DNA of 64,000 nucleotides from assembly GCA_003344405.1 (NCBI GenBank), contig NOWV01000154.1, positions 1 to 64,000 of the forward strand. Direction: 5' to 3'. Each line of letters begins with the position of its first letter. Position 1 is the stretch's first letter. A program made the translations under genes and the position numbers. Shown here piece by piece: positions 51,215 through 61,261 of the stretch. A model generated the notes under the pieces. The model searched no databases. It was not told where the DNA came from and saw only the letters and a program-made list of their open reading frames with translations. Source of the DNA: Trichoplax sp. H2. Taxonomy: Eukaryota > Placozoa > Uniplacotomia > Trichoplacea.

Positions 51215-51857
51215 TTACGTACATATATAGTAGATTTACAAATGTATAGAGACAAGCTACACGTTTGATCATTACGATAGGAGTAGATACAGTAGTATAA
51301 CGTCGACACCGCCAATACTAATCGGTGCAATAAAAATTATAACTGTAATAATTAATAAAACCTTTATATTGCAATGTAATCATAATAAGTCGATATTATC
51401 TTTCGACAAGTAACGATTCTTTAAGTTTCTTTATAAGAAATTAGGACTTGATAAAGCACAAGCAATTACTCTAATAATTAAAATACATACACGATCTATT
51501 AATGACGATTGATGAATTTTTGTCAAGATACCAGTTTAAAGGATAAAAAAATAATTTTTTTGTACCTACATTACGGAATATATCGCATTCCTAAGTTTCA
51601 ATAATATGACAGTTTCTAAATCGGTCATCTATTATTAATAGCAATCTATTGTGATGTACTATTAATAATTACAGGAGTTCCGATTAGTAAATAACTAACA
51701 GTAAGATTTATACGAGTTGCAGCGTAGATCTTCCCACTTATTCAAACATACCATGAACCTAATTGATATTGATGTCCATAGATTACCATCTGTATTTTTT
51801 CTTGTTTTACGACAGTCTAGTACTTAATATAAGGAGAATCGTTTAAACACTTATTGG

Positions 51858-53138
51858 TTAACAAGTGATGGGTACCCATTTGCTGGAAGGCCAGCCAAGA
51901 TTTGATGAAGATATAGACATCATTTGAAGCGATTGGGTTTGTTGCTGTATACGATTGGCTGTCGGATGATGTTGCAAGTGTTGCTGAAGTGGTAAAGCGC
52001 CGGGTAATAGTTGTGGTGGACCAGGTTGCAACCGCTGTTGCTTCAAGCGACGATATGTATGAGGATGTCGCTGTTGCTGGTGTTGAGGCACATAACTGAT
52101 AGGGATATATTGATTATAACGTGATTGTAGTGTCACATTTGTATTGTACATTTCACCTATTAAATAATCGATCATGTCCAATGTTTGCCAACGTTCATGG
52201 CGCATCAAGCAAACAGTTGAATTACCAATAACATTGTATAGTGTCTTTAGAAATTCCAATTTATGGTGATCTTCACCAATAAAATGGTCTGCGACGTAAC
52301 TTTGTAATTTTTGCCATTGTGTCTGGACATCGGCGAAATCGATAAAAAATCGACTGCACATGTAACGTTCTAAACTTCGCAAATGATCGGTATCTATAGG
52401 CACGAAACCGTGAACTAACAAATTGCAGTATTTTAGTAAACCACCACCACGAATTTCCTCAGGTTTATGAGTGACGATATAACGATTTTTTAGATGGCTT
52501 AAGGCCAAAGCAAAATCACCATATACCGATTCACCAATAACAGTTGGAAAAATGTTACGACACATTTCATAACATGATGATTTGTAATGTTCCAACATTG
52601 AATCCAAAATAATTTGAAAGGAATCGACAGAAAATTCATATTGACGTCTCATACGATCGACAAATTTCAATTCGAAATTTTTTCCGTTGTTATTATACAA
52701 GGAAATCAACGACCAACAATCCATTTCTTTGATCACTTTCACCATTTTGCGAACATAGGCAGACTGCAATGTTGTATCAGTCAATCTATCTTTGACTACA
52801 TCATTCGGTAGTGAATCGAGTAAGGCATCAAGAACGATTTGCTTGACCTTATCCATCTCTTCTTGATCATCCATTTTGACGCGAAAGATAACATCGATAT
52901 CGTGGTATGTAGGCGCTTCGTGACCACCTAAGGCGAAGCTAGCACCACTACCATTCAAACGAACATCATACAAATGTATACCGTGGATTGCCAGTTTCTT
53001 CAATATTAAATTGACAAATTGATATGGACGGACTTCCAATGAAGGAAAATTTCCAACTCCATCGATGGATATCACTTGAGTCAAAATTTCGTCCAACCGA
53101 CTGACTTGATCATAATCCAATATATGAGAGTTAGCCAT
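51858..53138 (-). CDS. TENT5/FAM46-family terminal nucleotidyltransferase (non-canonical poly(A) polymerase)
   Basis: A single intronless frame of 426 residues covers the whole family (human TENT5 proteins are about 390-440). TENT5 enzymes add A residues to mRNA 3' ends, notably of secreted-protein mRNAs, from the cytoplasm or ER surface. The nucleotidyltransferase core shows NGSGAS (62-67), the two metal-binding aspartates in HDIDVIF (Asp80, Asp82) and the third in FSVDSFQ (Asp172). Family blocks follow: EEIRGGGLLKYCNLLV, RYMCSRFFIDF, LYNVIGNSTVCLM and HERWQTL. The last 75 residues are a Gln/His/Pro-rich tail without family counterpart, probably disordered. All catalytic residues are present, so it should be active. 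Vertebrate paralog (A-D) identity cannot be assigned. Lack of introns beside intron-rich neighbours is notable. Confidence 0.95.
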   Translation of the reverse strand: MANSHILDYDQVSRLDEILTQVISIDGVGNFPSLEVRPYQFVNLILKKLAIHGIHLYDVRLNGSGASFALGGHEAPTYHDIDVIFRVKMDDQEEMDKVKQIVLDALLDSLPNDVVKDRLTDTTLQSAYVRKMVKVIKEMDCWSLISLYNNNGKNFELKFVDRMRRQYEFSVDSFQIILDSMLEHYKSSCYEMCRNIFPTVIGESVYGDFALALSHLKNRYIVTHKPEEIRGGGLLKYCNLLVHGFVPIDTDHLRSLERYMCSRFFIDFADVQTQWQKLQSYVADHFIGEDHHKLEFLKTLYNVIGNSTVCLMRHERWQTLDMIDYLIGEMYNTNVTLQSRYNQYIPISYVPQHQQQRHPHTYRRLKQQRLQPGPPQLLPGALPLQQHLQHHPTANRIQQQTQSLQMMSISSSNLGWPSSKWVPITC

Positions 53139-53929
53139 AATATAATCGCAGCAAGTTATTCTTGACGTTTGGAAAATAGCAATAGTACACGATTGTCAAT
53201 TTGCTTGCAGATGATGTTTCAAATGAGATAATATCCAATGACACAAGAATATCGTGTTCCTCACTCACGTACAGATGCAAATATGCTATTAAAAAAAAAC
53301 TTGCCCGAACAACAACTCAACTTTTAGGCACCGTGGTACAGGTCTATATTTTTTTCTCTCTTACTTTTTTTTGAATTACTGATACTTTTACGCCTATTGA
53401 AGTTGGAAGTTATCGATTGATAAGGCTAGCAGAAATTCAATTCCTGACTAATAATTGAACAAGTGACAAATGCAACTTTCTACAATGTTGAAAAGTTTGA
53501 CGATAAAAATGACGGAAAAGTCTGCTTCAAATCGCTCTAAAAATGTCAAATCGTCCACAAGTAAGTCTATAAGGGGGATAGTCGCAAATAAAATGTTCAA
53601 ATACTAAATTGCTTTAATATACAAATAGTGTCGATAAAAGAAAATAATCAATTATTCAATGAAATCGCAATCACGATGTTCATTGGTCGGGTGTATTATT
53701 GCATAGCAACAACAGACGTTTATTTATAGAAATACATTCATAATGATAGATAGCGGAAGTGATTGGCTAATAATGTTGATTGAATGTTTGAATAGAGAAT
53801 TCGTCCAACCCCCTGGCAATCCCGGCATGCCTTGCGATCATTGTTTTCTTTAAATAGATTAGATTCATTCTAATGCTGGCTGAGTGTCGGCATCATATCC
53901 TGTATGCCTTTTACGCTAGACACATACAG

Positions 53930-54075
53930 TCCTGTACTGTTAGACATGACAGTACTATATGGCAGCTTTCAATGGTGGGACGGGACCACAGAGGTAAGAA
54001 AAAACCTTTATGGGTGGCGACTGACAATCTGACAGTGTATTGTACTGTTAGTACTGTACAGTAAAGTACAGTACA
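53930..54075. repeat. TACAG/CTGTA motifs upstream of TENT5
   Basis: Looser cluster of TACTGTTA, TGTACTGTTAGTACTGTACAG and AAAGTACAGTACAC, about 0.8-0.9 kb upstream of the TENT5 start. Confidence 0.75.
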
Positions 54076-54385
54076 CGCTAATTGAGCTCTAGAAATTTCT
54101 ACGGTGTACTACTGTATGTCTGACAAAAGTGCTGACTGCTGAGTACGCTGTGCCTTTTTGGCTTGTGTACAGTATTTATTAATTAATATTGATAGTGCAA
54201 ATCGAGATAGGTTGTCAACAATAGTCTCTCTAGTGCAATTGACTCTGAATCAAGTCGTGGCTGTAGCGCATACCCATAGATACAGCGACATAGATTTACC
54301 ATCACCCACTGTCAAACAAGTTATTTACGCTAACTTGGCACATTTGAGTTAGAATGGAGATTCACTGCCATCTGTATTGTATGAG

Positions 54386-54870
54386 TGAGTACAGTATACG
54401 GTATAATATGCGTAGTGTAACGAGCGAGGGGTCTATTAGTGATTATTATAGAAAGTGACATTTTATCTCGTAATATTGTACTGTATTCTTCTAAGCAGTA
54501 CGATGTAATGTTACCGGATGGTATACTCGCAAAGGATGTGTCCGATATGTATATTATACAATATACAGTTGATCTGGATGAAATAGATTTTATTTTACTC
54601 GTATCTTCTCGAGAAAAAAAGCAAGACTCAGCAGAAAGTTTATGTTGCAGTACTGTACTGTACAGTACACAGCGGTGAAATAGAGTACAGTACTGTACTG
54701 TACAGTGTACACTGTAAACTCAGGGTTCAGTTCTGTGCAGTACAGTACAGTAAAATGCTGAGTCAATGTACCGTACAGTACACTAGTGTACTGTACAGCA
54801 TAGTATGCGCAGTGTAACGATGGAGAATCGTATGTAAATTTTGACTACAGTACAGTACTGTATGCCAAGT
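54386..54870. repeat. TACAG/CTGTA strand-switching array between TENT5 and SERHL-like copy A
   Basis: Dense at 54645-54870, with GCAGTACTGTACTGTACAG and GTGTACACTGTA blocks. A longer flanking module (consensus TATGCGNAGTGTAACGA) appears at 54401-54423 and again at 54799-54820, showing that larger segments were copied inside the array. Confidence 0.9.
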
Positions 54871-56037
54871 TTGCCAACAATAAAGTTAATTACTGTTAGG
54901 TAAATCAGAAATCGAACTACAACAATTAGCATCTCCTATGGAAGAAATTACTTGTGGTACGATATGTATAATATATACTGAATTCGATTTTTTTGTCAGT
55001 AAAACATCGTCATCATTACCATCGTTCACTTACTGCAGTTGCATTTATATTATTTTATATTATATTGACACATACTACGTATAAACGTCATTATGCTCCG
55101 GAATCTTATTGATGACGTTTATAGCAGTAATCTATACTCTAGTCTACGCTATTAACAAAGTTATTGCAGTTAAGTATTCATTGATTTATTTTGCTTAATA
55201 TTATCCCCTTAGCTATATTTGTAATGATCTAGCACAGAATTTAGTATCTTTAACCAAACTAAAAGTACGTCGAATCTTTGCAATGCAATTTCAGCTACTG
55301 CAAGTATAAGAAATATTTCAACTTTAGCATCAGCAAGCCTTTGACCTTTGATAGTAACGTCTTGTAACCTTTGTAATTTGCATGCGCATACTGTACTGTA
55401 CTGTACTGTATGTGTAATAATAACGTAATAGCCAATGTTGTGCTTTGGTAATAACGACATTATTGCCAGGGCTTGGATTTGAAATCATCAATTCAGCAAA
55501 TTTAAGAATTGTCAAGCCATGAGATCATTGCATGTAATCAAACAGAGAGAATGAAAACTACTCATGGATACAGTATTGCAACGTATTGTCATTAGACTAG
55601 AAAATTAGTCTTTGTGCTATACCGATACTGTATTTACCTGAAATCAACTTCGATACGAAGGCGGAGAATGGAAGTTATTGCATATACTTAGAGATATCTT
55701 TCAAGCTGTCCCCGACTTTTAGCACAAGTGTTATGCGTTGCCAAAGTTAGCTAATATCATTTATCTTTAGCCTTTTATGGGATATGTATTTGTTGATAAT
55801 TTTATAGAACTGTGTTTTCCTAGATTCAATGGGTCTATACCATTATCCTATAATCTAGCTAGGAATAATTATATAACTATATAGCATTGCACATACCGTA
55901 CAAAAATTGAATCTAATACCGTACTTTACGTCAGGCTGTTAGTCAGGATTTGCAAATAGATCTGCAAATTCTAATAAAATGAAATATTTTAGTAGCTAAT
56001 TGTTACTAATATGCTATTGAAATCAATTAACTCACAG

Positions 56038-58653
56038 AAGAACTATCAGTAGCAGTACCATGGGGTACTATGGCTGCTAAAAGCTGGAACTCAGAATGCA
56101 CAAAGATAATAATAGGAATTCACGGTTGGTTTATGTTACTAGAACATACTGTATTAGCTATACAGTACATTATACGGGTATATAGTAATGCTCTACATGA
56201 AGTGTGCAGATACAATAATAGTTATACAATCATTCAATAGGACAGGGTGATTTTATAGAGTATATGAATTCATTTCCTGTAAAAGGATACGCATTTCTTG
56301 CATTGATTTGCACAGTATATAATATCGATGGTTTGTGTTTCCTGTTAATAGGATGGCAAGATAATGCTAATTCATTTGATAAATTAATCCCACTATTACC
56401 GAAAGGTTTGCAATCTTGATGTACAAGTACCATTAATAACTTATTGCAATAATGTATATGCTGTGGTATTACATATTGGGTTTTCATATTATTTCTATTG
56501 ATCTCCAAGCTTGATAACATTAATGGCTTTTGCCTCTTAAGGTATTAGATACATTATCCTTGATCTCCCCGGACATGGTAAATCGTCATATTTTCCTCCT
56601 GGAACTATGTACGAAATGCAAAGATACATCATGAGTCTGCACTTTTTTGTCAAGGGTAAGCTGGCACATTGCGGATCAGTAACATCTATACCATTACTAT
56701 ATTTACTGATGGATTGATATAATAAGTATTTTAGGTACTTATTACGCTGTATAGTATCCGATGTAATTACTTTTTAACTAGTTACAAGCAATCATCGGAC
56801 GTTCCAGCAGTATCGTTTACATACACCACGAATAAAATTATATAGTTACTGTAGCTATAGATTTATATACGTATATAGATTGATTGATGAAAATGGGTTT
56901 ACCAGAACTAACTATTTCGTACAGCTACACGTACTATTCATCCTTATTGTTGGAATACGATTATCCAGTTTGTTAACGTTGTTATTCTCATCGTTATTTC
57001 ATTCAAATATTTCTATGATTCCAGGCTCATCCGTTGTGTAACGATTTTCCTGATTGCTTTTTATTTTTGTATCTTAATTGCTGACAGGTTTAAAACTAGA
57101 TAAATTTTCGTTAATGGGGCATAGCTTAGGTAAATATCATATCAGTTTCTTAGTTTAATACACGGTGAAGCAACCTTAACCTTGCCTACGTTATGTATAC
57201 TTCCTTTTCTCTCATTTTGTTGAACTTATCTATCTAACCTTCTTGTAGGTGGTGCTGTCTGCTGTCTGGTATGTTTTTTGCTTACTGTGTAATTTTTGGA
57301 TCTGATATAAAACGAATATAACCTTTTAACGGTAGCTTACGTAAACATGAATTACGCCATTTCATAGTATTCCGGTACCTTCCCTAATAATGTATACGAA
57401 TTAATTATACTAGAATCGATATGTGCTGCATCGGGAGAACCAGTAAGAAAATGTTTAGTTTATATTCATGTATAAAGCTACCCATCATCAGAATCTTTAA
57501 TCCTTTTTCTTCTCAATAACAGGAAAGATTAGTGAACTTATTTTCTGAGGGTCTCGACTCTTTCGTAAAGGGTGAGTTCAGAACGGCAAAGCCTTATCCA
57601 ACAATTGACGCAGCCGTCGAAAGGTTAGTTTAAGTTGTTAACTTATATCACATAATATTGCCGTATAAAACACAAGCATACTTATATTAGTTTAGCGTAA
57701 CATTAATAAAATTTAGAATAAGATATACTTTACTGCGTCATTAACGACCTTTTCTCTAGGTTGAAACTAGCAAACAATTCTTTGACAGATGACGCTGCAA
57801 AAATTCTAATTGACAGAGGCACAGTCAAATCGGAAAATGGTTAGTTATAAAACTAACTTACATATTTTTATGTTCAACTTTTGTAGCTAAATCAATTCAC
57901 TGTATTCAGAATCGCTTTACTGGTTATCTTATGATCAAAGTACTATAGTCAATAATTCTTTACAATCTATAAGTTAACCGAATTTTCTTCTTTTTAAGGC
58001 TATTTATTTGTTAGAGATCCGGTATTGTATCAAGTAAGAATGTACTCTCAGCTAAATGCCGTAAAATTATTCCAAATCATACCATTACATACACGTCTTC
58101 GTTTTATAGAGTACCCTTCGAATGGCGCGAGAGGTGCAACTAGAAATAGTCTCCAGGATTAAAGCGAAAACGTTAATTGTTCTGTAGGTGATCTTTAAAT
58201 ATACCACTGGAACTAAATAGTATTTGAAGTGCTATTAAAATATAATATGCTACTTATAGAGCAGAGGATGGACTTATACTCAAAGGCGTTGATGCTGCAG
58301 TTTTAGCCCGTCTTCTTGAAGCTTACAAGAAAAGCACATCTTTGGTAAGAATCTTGGAAATCTTTATAGTTATGCTAGTGTTGTACGAAGCATTAACATA
58401 ACATCATTCTTAAATAGCCTTATAAATACCATCAACACTAGTATTGATGAGCTACCATACAACACTGAAATGCAACAAAATATTAATATACCAATGTTTA
58501 TTTCATTTCTATTCGCCATTGTTACATTTAAATGGGATTTAGTACAAGCAAGTTACCGTGCCTGGCAAACATCACATACACCTGACTGATCCAGAATCTA
58601 TTAGTCAAATTATTTGTGACTTCCTAAATGACAGCGTAGAAGATTCATCTTAA
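56038..58653 (+). CDS. Serine hydrolase-like (SERHL-type) alpha/beta hydrolase, copy A
   Basis: Twelve exons in phase: 56038-56124, 56352-56405, 56542-56655, 57088-57129, 57249-57268, 57368-57442, 57523-57623, 57760-57839, 57999-58033, 58110-58183, 58260-58344, 58543-58653. They give 878 nt; a short 5' exon ending in one base must precede (candidate 54938-54956). The protein resembles human SERHL2: ELSVAVPWG.MAAK.W near the start, an oxyanion-type HGW, DLPGHGKSS, the nucleophile elbow GHSLGG with the catalytic Ser, YSGTFP, and PGKHHIHLTDP holding the probable catalytic His. The HSLG elbow is split by an intron, and the exon after it is only 20 nt. The physiological substrate is unknown. A second, tandem copy follows. 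AATAAA lies a few bases after the stop. Confidence 0.9.
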
Positions 58654-58659
58654 TGATGC

Positions 58660-58665
58660 AATAAA
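58660..58665 (+). terminator. Poly(A) signal AATAAA of SERHL-like copy A
   Basis: Canonical hexamer starting seven bases after the TAA at 58651-58653, implying a very short 3' UTR. Confidence 0.5.
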
Positions 58666-59392
58666 CTGATACGACTTAGATATCCTATGGTACCGCTTAG
58701 AACTTTAAGTAACTGAAGTTTTGCTACATTTCTCCTAAGGGTAAAAACTTTAAATTTTAAAATAGGTCAACGAATTTCTTTCATAATTTAATATTCTACT
58801 GAACGTAATAAGGTGATATTCGTACTAAGCATAACATTATAAGAATGATTACCATAGCACTATACGATAAATATAAAAAGTACTATAAAGTTTCACTGCA
58901 GCTTGCCATTGTTTGCTATGGGTTACTACAAGATACTAAGAATGACTGACACAATACTTGCTCTATCCTTTCCTTGTACCCATATGTGCAATATATTATT
59001 TATCTATTCTGACAATGAAAAAAATTGATGGATGTAAATTGAAGATTTTGAGGAGAATAAACCAGCTGCGGATATTTAAAATTTATATTACATGTATTGT
59101 GTCATTCTATTTATTAATTATTATACTAGTGTACCCTGGAATGAATTACGTATATCTTACAAAGAATACTTTAAACTCGCAATTGCACTAAGCGTGGGTC
59201 GGTATGCAGCTCCACGTCATGCTATAGCATATACATATCTGCGAAGTCATAGATACACCTGGAATGTCTAAACCCGTGATTTTCTACGCATTAAGCCTGT
59301 CATATAATACTCATTAATTAACTTACCTATGAACTACTAGAAGAAGACCTAGTAGTCCATGACTTAACCAACTGTAATAGAGGTAAATCACC

Positions 59393-59566
59393 ATGGCCAC
59401 TCTATGGGCAGTGTGCCTCTTGGAAGCCTTGCCACTACCCGACAAGGCCAGAACACTACTTTTAGGGTAGTGTCAGGGAGTACTAAGAAGAAAGAAAGGG
59501 GCAGAACGGTCGTTCAAAATAGCAAAAATGAGGGGGGCTGACTACTTTGTTGGTTATCTCAGCTGA
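59393..59566 (+). pseudogene. Possible broken reading frame in a GC-richer patch
   Basis: ATG at 59393 in good context (ACCATGG) opens 25 codons (MATLWAVCLLEALPLPDK then ARTLLLG), is stopped by TAG at 59468-59470, and the same frame continues for 31 codons with CQGVLRRKKGAERSF and KMRGADYFVGYLS to TGA at 59564-59566. Base composition is clearly less AT-rich than the surroundings. No family was recognised. It may be a degraded mobile-element gene or chance. Confidence 0.25.
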
Positions 59567-59865
59567 ACCGTATCTGAAACGATACACTATACTGTCTACG
59601 ATTGTTATCCAAATTTTAGCCGCTTGGTTGATTTTGTACAGTATAGCGTAGTATACGGTTTATGTGGTAGTATATCGTAGAATGACCCAAAAAATGATAA
59701 GCCCCCTATTATTTTGCATTAAATGCCCGCTATGCGTCCCTCTCTTTCTAGTAATCCCTGCTACTCTGTTTTTAGTATGCAGAGTACAGTACGGCAGGGA
59801 CTACAGTACTAAAGAAGAGAAAAGACTGTCCAACATTAGCTGCTAATGATGCTGCGAAGTTGGTC

Positions 59866-59965
59866 TTGTACAGTACTGTATAATATGGTAGAATGACTGG
59901 AAAAAGAATAAGCCGCTGCATTTACACACTGTAGTGTACTGTATGTACAGTGTACAGTACAGTAA
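59866..59965. repeat. TACAG/CTGTA array upstream of SERHL-like copy B
   Basis: Dense CTTGTACAGTACTGTA, GTACTGTATGTACAGTGTACAGTAC blocks. Outlying copies lie at about 59636-59650, 59785-59810, 60243-60260, 60568-60580, 60737-60747 and 60826-60838. Confidence 0.85.
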
Positions 59966-61261
59966 TCTACTGTACACACAGCCAGCTGATACAAACTATT
60001 GCGATTCTGAATGACTGAAATCCGGAGGGCTCTCATCTGAATCCGGATGAGAAAATCTGCTTGGGCAATCTCCTAAAACTGTACATAATTCTAATGTATA
60101 GAACCCTATCTGGGAAACTTCGTGATGGCATCTCGATTAGGAAAGGCTTTATACGGTGACTATAAGGATATCTTATTATGGAATGACTTTATCATGGAAA
60201 TTACAACTTCGTTTCTATTAATATCTTGAAATTACAGATTAATATACTGTACACTCTACTGTGTACACTACTCTACAAGCACAGCTGAAATTGATAACAG
60301 CTCACGATTTTACAACAGATTATACGCTTATATATAATAATACTAATAATATTTATTGATATTTATTAATATTTACGTAACTAAAATATAAATTAGTACG
60401 TAAATAAAATTCGAATTTCGTAATTCAACCCCAGTAAAAATGCGCATTTACTACAATGTAGTGTGTTCTCTTAACGAGAAGTGATCTGCAGCATTTTCAA
60501 CCGTGTTGGAACTAATCTCGTTAAAAAAACGTAGCTGAATGCAATTCTCTATAAGTATCATTTCATATACTGTACTGTATATAAGAATCTGTAACATTTT
60601 GCACTATTTTACATCGAAATTTTTAATCTATCGAGTATTACCAAGAGATCATAATTAAAGATAAGCAAATACCTCTTCAAGCACTTGCCCACCACTTGTT
60701 GTTATCAAACTAGCACAGTAGAGAGCGATAAGATAGTACTGTACAGTCGTAAAATTTGATCAAGAATATTCTAAGCTTAATACAGTAATTATAATTATCA
60801 TTGTCACCTCGACTGCATTTTACTTCTGTACTGTATCTTGTTCTAATTAATTGTAACTAGTGCAAACTCCCGTCGCTTTGCTGACTTCTATTCTCAACTA
60901 TATAATAGTGCAGTATGATCATTTAAATGAAATAGAGGGCATTAGTAATAGGCAAGATTGGAAAGAAAAATATGAATAAGGCTACAGCAGTAGCGATAAG
61001 CAAATAATTCCTGAATGTATTTAAATTAGGGGTCATTGGGTAAACTACGTAGGATAGCCCTTGTTACGTGTAGCAGGAAGCATACATGAATTCGTCATCC
61101 ATTCATTTATAGCGTAATAAAGTATTTGCAGGATAGAATCTTTTGTTTGTAGAATGGTCAGTTTTATTTGTACTTTACTAATAATGCCTTCGATCTAAAG
61201 TGAATTTAGCCCTTGCTATATATCGATTTAGTCGCCCTAAATCATATTCTCTGTGCTTTAG

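Larger units (their letters stand above)
46025..51857. other. Tail-to-tail intergenic region between BCKDHB and TENT5
   Basis: Almost 6 kb with no recognised exon. The frames at 46140-46439, 47971-48159 and 48714-48923 show no known domain. No TACAG/CTGTA array is present. It contains a perfect GC-rich hairpin at 48496-48520 and microsatellites at 51146-51171 and 51199-51214. Part may be 3' UTR of TENT5. Confidence 0.55.
53139..56037. other. Divergent region between TENT5 and SERHL-like copy A
   Basis: Contains the promoters of TENT5 (minus) and SERHL-like A (plus), plus arrays at 53930-54075 and 54386-54870 and a short CTGTA run at 55390-55412. A possible first coding exon of copy A, ATG at 54938 to 54956 followed by donor GTACGA, leaves the one base that the next exon needs; it would encode only M-E-E-I-T-C and is unproven. 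The frames at 53873-54064, 54158-54352 and 54439-54678 are in or beside repeats and have no known domain. Confidence 0.55.
58654..61261. other. Interval between the two SERHL-like copies
   Basis: Carries the 3' end of copy A, a GC-richer segment with a broken reading frame (59393-59566), array motifs between 59636 and 60838, and the promoter of copy B. The in-frame extension of copy B exon 2 back to 61213 lacks an ATG, so its initiator exon, expected to end in one base, is still unplaced here. Confidence 0.55.

Noticed and set aside
55209-55515. Two overlapping minus-strand frames with a helical-looking segment (DVTIKGQRLADAKVEIF)
   Set aside because: The frames open at TTG rather than ATG, run through a CTGTA repeat, and no splice model or family match could be supported.
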